NCBI RefSeq assembly: GCF_004366355.1
Contig: NZ_SODV01000001.1
Location: forward strand, 1,054,001-1,118,000
Reading direction: 5' to 3'
Length of the DNA stretch: 64,000 nucleotides
DNA from: Dinghuibacter silviterrae
GTDB taxonomy: Bacteria; Bacteroidota; Bacteroidia; Chitinophagales; Chitinophagaceae
Of this stretch, positions 60,018-64,000 are shown piece after piece (within the stretch, counting starts at the first letter, position 1; each line of letters starts with the position of its first letter). The translations under genes and the position numbers were made by a program. The notes below the pieces were generated by a model that saw nothing but the letters and a program-made list of their open reading frames with translations, made no database searches and was not told the origin of the DNA.

Positions 60018-60493
60018 CAAGGTATTTTTTCCACCCGGAGCCCGACGTCCAGGAAACCCTTCAGGTCGTCATCCCGCATGTCTTGCTGGAACACGACGGT
60101 ATAGGTCCCGGTCTTGCTAAAGTGGAGGTTTGTATACAAGGGAATCTGCTGCGCCCAAATATCGTCCATACCGGTGCCGTACCAGCGTCCGAGGTTGTCC
60201 TGAAGGGTCAATTCGAACCGCTCCTTGCGGAACGCCGTATCACCCGGCTGGCGCGTGGAAATAAACACCCAAAGGTTTTTGTAGGCATACCGGTCCGTAT
60301 GCCGGCAAACGACGTACACCTTATAGGCCGCCGTGGTATCGGTCACGTTAAACTGGACGGAAGGTTGAAACGCGTATGACCAGGCGCCGCCCTTGATCGG
60401 GATGCTTTTTTCAAAATCATTCAGGTGGGGCCCCCCGCACGAGAGCGCGCCAACCAGGGCCAGGGTAAGGAAGTTCGTCCACCGGAGGTTCAT
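60017..60493 (-). CDS. gldH: Gliding motility lipoprotein GldH
   Basis: 158 residues from MNLRWTNFLTLALVGALSCG, with lipobox GALSCGG. GldH pattern: KGGAWSYAFQPSVQFNVTDT, YKVYVVCRHTDRYAYKNLWV, LTLQDNLGRWYGTGMDDIWA, and the C-terminal FSKTGTYTVVFQQDMRDDDL with LDVGLRVEK. GldH is one of the Gld lipoproteins tied to gliding and type IX secretion in Flavobacterium. It overlaps yicC by 4 nt (ATGA) and the kinase by 1-3 nt. Confidence 0.88.
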   Translation of the reverse strand: MNLRWTNFLTLALVGALSCGGPHLNDFEKSIPIKGGAWSYAFQPSVQFNVTDTTAAYKVYVVCRHTDRYAYKNLWVFISTRQPGDTAFRKERFELTLQDNLGRWYGTGMDDIWAQQIPLYTNLHFSKTGTYTVVFQQDMRDDDLKGFLDVGLRVEKIP

Positions 60494-61368
60494 AATACGT
60501 TCAGGATTTGTTCTTTGGCCTTTTCGAGTTCGTCCTTCATCAGCACTACACACTTCTGGATCGTTGAATCATAAGCTTTTGAACCGGTCGTATTGATCTC
60601 GCGCCCCATCTCCTGAAGGATAAAGGAGAGCTTTTTACCCTTTGCCGTTTCCCCGTCTTCGAGAATGATCGAGCGAAAATAGTCACAGTGGTTCTTGAGC
60701 CGGACCTGTTCCTCGGAAATGTCCATTTTCTCGATGTAGTAGATGAGTTCCTGTTCGAGCCGGTTGGCGTCATAATTCCCGGGCCCTACCTGGTCCTCCA
60801 GGAGCTTGGTCAGCCCGTCCCTTGTCTTTTGCTTGCGCAACGGCTCCAGGGCGATCACCTGGTCCTGCTGGACCCGGATCTGGTCCACGCGTTGGAGCAG
60901 GTCATTTTCCAGGACCGCACCCTCCGTCATCCGGTGCCGGTCCAGGTCCAGAACCGCATCCAGGACGATCCGCTGCAGCCCTTCCCATTCTTCGTCAGTC
61001 AGTACCTCCGTGGAGGGGGTGATCACCTCCGGGAGCTTGAGGAGCGCGCTGAGGGTATAGGCCGTGTCCAGGTTCAATTCTTTGGCGAGGGATTCCAGGG
61101 GTTTGAAATAGCTCTTGGCCAGCTCGGTATTGATCGATACGGGCTTGGTCCCCCCGTTTTGTTTGAGCATGATCAGGCAATCGATGGTGCCCCTCAGCAG
61201 GTTTTCGGAAAGGATGTTCCGGATGTTGAACTCATAAGGCTTGAGGATGGCCGGAATCTTCAGTTGCAGTTCAAACTGTTTGCCGTTCAGGGAACGAATG
61301 TCCACCAGGAAGGTTTTGTCCCCGACGCTTTGTTCCGTCCGACCGAAGCCTGTCATTGATTTCAACAT
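60490..61368 (-). CDS. YicC-family endoribonuclease
   Basis: 292 residues from MLKSMTGFGRTEQSVGDKTF, the family's invariant start (MxxSMTGFGR). Next come DIRSLNGKQFELQLKIP and, in the C-terminal part, NRLEQELIYYIEKMDISEEQ, VRLKNHCDYFRSIILED, and KKLSFILQEMGREINTTGSK. YicC in E. coli takes part in RNA turnover. It is the first gene of a four-gene unit yicC-gldH-kinase-regulator, with overlapping stops and starts. Confidence 0.93.
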   Translation of the reverse strand: MLKSMTGFGRTEQSVGDKTFLVDIRSLNGKQFELQLKIPAILKPYEFNIRNILSENLLRGTIDCLIMLKQNGGTKPVSINTELAKSYFKPLESLAKELNLDTAYTLSALLKLPEVITPSTEVLTDEEWEGLQRIVLDAVLDLDRHRMTEGAVLENDLLQRVDQIRVQQDQVIALEPLRKQKTRDGLTKLLEDQVGPGNYDANRLEQELIYYIEKMDISEEQVRLKNHCDYFRSIILEDGETAKGKKLSFILQEMGREINTTGSKAYDSTIQKCVVLMKDELEKAKEQILNVL

Positions 61369-61415
61369 AGATGTAGTTCTTTCCTGCAATATAGTGCAAT
61401 ATTGGTCGCAACGGG

Positions 61416-62012
61416 CTAAATGTGTCGCCCGAAGAGCTTTTCGAACACCTCCGCCCGTGGCAGCGCTACGCAATCCCCCGGTTGCAACCCATCCAACCGG
61501 ATACCCTCTATGCGATAGCGGATGAGCCTCAGGGTGGGGAATCCTACCGCCGCCGTCATCCGCCGGACCTGGCGGTTTTTGCCCTCCGATAATGTCAGGC
61601 GAAGCCAGGAAGTCGGGATGTTTTGGCGCACCCGGATGGGGGGTACGCGTTGAGGTACGGCGGGTTCGGTATTAAAGGCAGCAACTACGCATCGTTTAGT
61701 GCTATAGGGTTTACCGTCCAGGGAAATGACCGGTCCCAAGGCCAATTGCGTTACCGCTTCGGGTGTGAGGATGCCCTCCACCTGGACCCAGTATTCACGT
61801 TCGTGGTGAAAGGAGGGATGCAGGAGACGATGGTTGAGACCCGGGTCGTTGGAGAGCAGGAGGAGCCCCTCACTATCGTAATCCAGGCGGCCTAACGGGT
61901 ACACATCGGGGGGGACCTTGCAAAACCCGGCAAGAGTGGCTTTGCCTTCCGAAGGTGAGAACTGGGAAAGGACCTGGTAAGGTTTGTAGATGATGAAATA
62001 GTGATGGGGCAT
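61416..62012 (-). CDS. rRNA pseudouridine synthase (RluE/RsuA family)
   Basis: 198 residues from MPHHYFIIYKPYQVLSQFSP. The catalytic Asp is in the family motif PLGRLDYDSEGLLLLSNDPG; also LTLSEGKNRQVRRMTAAVGF and LRLIRYRIEGIRLDGLQPGD. No S4 RNA-binding domain is present, so it is closer to RluE than RsuA. The in-frame TTG at 62021 is less likely as a start. A terminator-like hairpin lies in its own upstream leader. Confidence 0.9.
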   Translation of the reverse strand: MPHHYFIIYKPYQVLSQFSPSEGKATLAGFCKVPPDVYPLGRLDYDSEGLLLLSNDPGLNHRLLHPSFHHEREYWVQVEGILTPEAVTQLALGPVISLDGKPYSTKRCVVAAFNTEPAVPQRVPPIRVRQNIPTSWLRLTLSEGKNRQVRRMTAAVGFPTLRLIRYRIEGIRLDGLQPGDCVALPRAEVFEKLFGRHI

Positions 62013-62040
62013 GCGTTTCAACGGACAATGTCAAAAACGA

Positions 62041-62067
62041 AGAAGCCCGACTTTTGGTCGGGCTTCT
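62041..62067. terminator. Terminator-like hairpin in the leader of the pseudouridine synthase
   Basis: AGAAGCCCGAC (62041-62051) and GTCGGGCTTCT (62057-62067) are perfect arms. On the minus strand the hairpin is followed by TCGTTTTTG and, 29 nt on, by the start codon of the pseudouridine synthase. No minus-strand gene lies upstream to be terminated, so it may attenuate that gene or end a small RNA. Confidence 0.6.
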
Positions 62068-62206
62068 TATAAGAATGGGTTAGTAAGTACCGGGAAAAAA
62101 ATTCCCAACACAATATTAAAAAGAATTTGCACTACAAAGAAGATTTTTAGCAAAAAATTATTCACAATTTTTTTAGGGCTGTGGATAAGGCGCACACGCC
62201 CCACGT

Positions 62207-62214
62207 TACCTTTG
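62207..62214 (+). promoter_or_regulatory. -7 promoter element upstream of the LpxD-like gene
   Basis: TACCTTTG is a perfect TAnnTTTG match, 17 nt upstream of the ATG at 62231. Confidence 0.55.
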
Positions 62215-62230
62215 ACGAAATTTTGCAGGC

Positions 62231-63184
62231 ATGAAATTTCCCTCTCCAGTTTCCGTACAGTGGATCGCCGATTTCATAGGAGCTTCTATCATCGGCAATG
62301 AGCAAGGCTTTGCGACGGGCATCAATGAATTGCATAAGGTTGAAAAAGGCGACCTGGCCTTTGTCGATCACCCGAAATACTATGCCGTCTGCATCCATTC
62401 AGCGGCCTCTTTCATCATCATCAATCAAGTCGCCGAAGTACCCCCCGGGAAGGCGTTATTGGTGGTCCCGGAGCCCTTTGAGGCCTATCTTTCCCTGGTT
62501 CGTCACTTCCGTCCATTCGAGTCCTCCGATCGCCCTATCAGCGCTTCTGCCGTGATCGGAAAAGGAACCGTTATCATGCCCAATGTCTTTGTGGGGAACC
62601 ATGTCGTCATCGGTGAAAATTGTCTCATTCACCCCGGTGTTTCGATTTACGATCATTGCCAGATCGGCGACAATGTGGTCGTTCACGCCGGGACGGCGAT
62701 TGGCGGGGATGCGTTTTACTACAACCGGAAAACAGCCCGGGATGTATGGTTCAAAAAGATGGACAGTTGCGGCCGGGTCGTGATCGAGTCCGACGTGGAG
62801 ATCGGTTGCGGGTGCACGATCGACAGAGGGGTCAGCCACGATACCGTGATCGGCAGGGGAACCAAGATGGACAACATGGTACACGTCGGTCACGACGTCG
62901 TCATCGGCAAGAACTGTTTGATTGCCGCCCAGGTGGGCATCGCGGGCGTGGTAACGATCGGGGACGGGGTTACCCTCTGGGGACAGGTAGGGATCAGCAA
63001 GACCCTGACAATAGGGGATCATGCGGTAGTGCTCGCCCAAAGCGGGGTGCCCGGTGACCTCGAAGGGGGTAAGGTCTATTTCGGTTCGCCCGTGGAAGAT
63101 GCCGGCGTCGCCAAAAGGCGGCTCGTCTGGTTGAAACGGCTCCCCGAGCTCTGGGACAAGGTCAAGCGCCTGGAAGAACGCTAA
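62231..63184 (+). CDS. LpxD-like UDP-3-O-acylglucosamine N-acyltransferase
   Basis: 317 residues. The N-terminal uridine-binding domain (INELHKVEKGDLAFVDHPKY) is followed by a long hexapeptide-repeat helix (ASAVIGKGTVIMPNVFVGNH, VVIGENCLIHPGVSIYDHCQ) and the active-site His region in KMDNMVHVGHDVVIGKNCLI. LpxD adds the second fatty acid in lipid A synthesis. Bacteroidota often carry a second LpxD-like gene away from the lpx cluster; this lone copy, without lpxA/lpxC neighbours, may be that paralogue. Confidence 0.87.
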   Translation: MKFPSPVSVQWIADFIGASIIGNEQGFATGINELHKVEKGDLAFVDHPKYYAVCIHSAASFIIINQVAEVPPGKALLVVPEPFEAYLSLVRHFRPFESSDRPISASAVIGKGTVIMPNVFVGNHVVIGENCLIHPGVSIYDHCQIGDNVVVHAGTAIGGDAFYYNRKTARDVWFKKMDSCGRVVIESDVEIGCGCTIDRGVSHDTVIGRGTKMDNMVHVGHDVVIGKNCLIAAQVGIAGVVTIGDGVTLWGQVGISKTLTIGDHAVVLAQSGVPGDLEGGKVYFGSPVEDAGVAKRRLVWLKRLPELWDKVKRLEER

Positions 63185-63186
63185 GA

Positions 63187-63200
63187 GCCGCGCCTGCGGC
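63187..63200. repeat. Small GC-rich hairpin between convergent genes
   Basis: GCCGC (63187-63191) and GCGGC (63196-63200) around GCCT lie between the stop codons of the LpxD-like gene and the epimerase gene. It resembles the GC palindromes at other convergent junctions (54641, 58288). Confidence 0.4.
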
Positions 63201-63202
63201 GC

Positions 63203-64000
63203 TCAAAGGGCAAAATGCTTTTTTAATGCCGAGGCGTGGAAACGGATCGTTTCCTCCAGGGGCGTGAAGGCAAAACCGGGCAGCGCTTCCAACACCTTCC
63301 GGTTGTCAAAGCGCGTCACGGCCTGGGCCGTACGGGCCGTTTCCCGTGTAACGAGGGGGTCTTTGCCGGTAAACATGCTTTTTACTTTTTCCATGCGCCA
63401 AACCACCTCACCCAACAGGGGGGTCACCGCTTTGTGAGGACTCCGCCGGCCAAAAGCATCGGCCATGGTGGAGAACAATTGCCGGTAGGTCCAGTTGTCC
63501 GCACTGAGCACGTACCGCTCGGAATGAAGGGTGCTGTCCATCAGCCGGATCATTGCCTGTACCACATCGCGTACGTCGACAAACCCGCTGACGCCCTCGG
63601 TATACCAGGGGAACTCGTTATAGGCGGACTTGAAAAGCTCGGCAGATCCTTTTTCCCAGTCACCCGCACCCAGTATAATGGTGGGATTGACAATTACAGC
63701 CGGTAAACCCTCGGCGATGCCCCGCCATACCTCCATTTCACCGTAGTATTTGCTCTTGCCGTAGCGGGAGTTGTTGGTCTCTTCGGTCCACTGGGTGGCT
63801 TCGTCGATGAGGCTGTCTTGTTTAAGCCGGCCCAGGGCAGACACGGAGCTCACATAGACCATTTTGCGTACGCTTTTTTCCAAGGCGGCGTTGACGACGT
63901 TGGCGGTGCCTTCGGTGTTGATCCGAAGCAGGGTCTCCGCCTGACGGGGATTAAAGCTGACGATGGCGGCGCAATGGTAGACTTCCCGGATCCCTTCCAT
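63203..64000 (-). CDS. NAD-dependent epimerase/dehydratase (extended SDR), 5' part cut by window edge
   Basis: 265 residues are visible; the N-terminal glycine-rich NAD loop lies beyond the right edge. What remains shows VYHCAAIVSFNP, VVNAALEKSVRKMVYVSSVS, the catalytic YGKSKYYGE (Tyr and Lys), VIVNPTIILGAGDWEKGSAE and FVDVRDVVQAMIRLMDS. The pattern is that of dihydroflavonol-reductase-like atypical SDRs; the substrate is not evident. Confidence 0.85.
   Translation of the reverse strand: MEGIREVYHCAAIVSFNPRQAETLLRINTEGTANVVNAALEKSVRKMVYVSSVSALGRLKQDSLIDEATQWTEETNNSRYGKSKYYGEMEVWRGIAEGLPAVIVNPTIILGAGDWEKGSAELFKSAYNEFPWYTEGVSGFVDVRDVVQAMIRLMDSTLHSERYVLSADNWTYRQLFSTMADAFGRRSPHKAVTPLLGEVVWRMEKVKSMFTGKDPLVTRETARTAQAVTRFDNRKVLEALPGFAFTPLEETIRFHASALKKHFAL

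Larger units (their letters stand above)
62013..62230. other. AT-rich divergent gap with hairpin and two DnaA-box-like sequences
   Basis: A 218-base gap between the divergent pseudouridine synthase and LpxD-like genes. It holds a perfect 11-bp hairpin (62041-62067), an AT-rich stretch (about 62090-62180), and two matches to the DnaA box: TTATTCACA (62158-62166) and TGTGGATAA, the complement of TTATCCACA (62180-62188). A -7 element (62207-62214) serves the plus-strand gene. No tRNA or protein gene is visible. Confidence 0.6.

Noticed and set aside
1-64000. tRNA, rRNA, CRISPR arrays, insertion sequences, integrases or attachment sites
   Set aside because: I looked in the intergenic gaps and at frame ends and saw no tRNA-like TTCGAAT arms in a fitting context, no regularly spaced repeats and no transposase or integrase motifs. 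A dedicated tRNA or repeat search could still find something I missed.

Overview
The window looks like the chromosome of a moderately GC-rich member of the Bacteroidota, most likely a Chitinophagaceae relative. It carries two SusC/SusD systems, an ECF sigma factor with a FecR anti-sigma, a GldH gliding lipoprotein, a type IX secretion tail on an amylase, the uppS-bamA-ompH-ompH block, and repeated matches to the Bacteroidota -7 promoter motif TAnnTTTG. The species assignment is inference from gene families, not from a database search.

Layout. 1-3.5 kb (minus strand): phenylacetyl-CoA epoxidase genes paaA-B-C-D, then paaG and a truncated paaY. 3.6-23.9 kb (plus strand): a polysaccharide locus with an ECF sigma factor, two ORF6N-domain genes, a tail-fibre-like secreted protein, FecR, SusC, SusD, a LamG lipoprotein, three glucoamylase-like (GH144-type) enzymes, a GH43-like enzyme, a GH3 beta-glucosidase, an SGNH hydrolase and a metallophosphoesterase. 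The enzyme set suggests beta-1,2-glucan as substrate. 23.9-25.6 kb (minus): paaE and a TetR regulator, which look like the upstream end of the same paa operon, so the polysaccharide locus appears to split that operon. 25.7-31.2 kb: PfkB kinase, a structured leader with asd, a DUF2461 gene, a NUMOD4/HNH gene and ligA. 31.3-41.9 kb: a starch/alpha-glucan locus (Nudix-type regulator, GH13, SusC, SusD, two SusE/F-like lipoproteins) with two matching 17-bp operator-like palindromes. 42.0-47.7 kb: envelope and core genes (uppS, bamA, two ompH, rpmH, rnpA, yidD). 47.7-64 kb: SRPBCC/ArsR pair, psd-cdsA-CPBP, dusB, aldehyde dehydrogenase, tadA, sod, a HAD nucleotidase, an SDR, batD, a yicC-gldH-kinase-regulator operon, a pseudouridine synthase, an LpxD-like acyltransferase and a truncated epimerase.

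The most unusual signal is in the adjacent ORF6N genes (4396-5484). Each has a long palindrome with a 3-nt AAA loop at the same codon position (around Ser/Thr-Gln-Asn). The arm sequences differ completely between the two genes but remain self-complementary. A third, perfect 12-bp-arm hairpin at the 3' end of the first gene is close to an inverted copy of that gene's own internal palindrome. This pattern suggests a sequence-diversifying, self-matching DNA site linked to ORF6N proteins.

No tRNA, rRNA, CRISPR array, insertion sequence or integrase was recognised. No gene-free stretch exceeds 300 bases; the longest gaps (4186-4395 and 62013-62230, about 210-220 bases each) are described as features.
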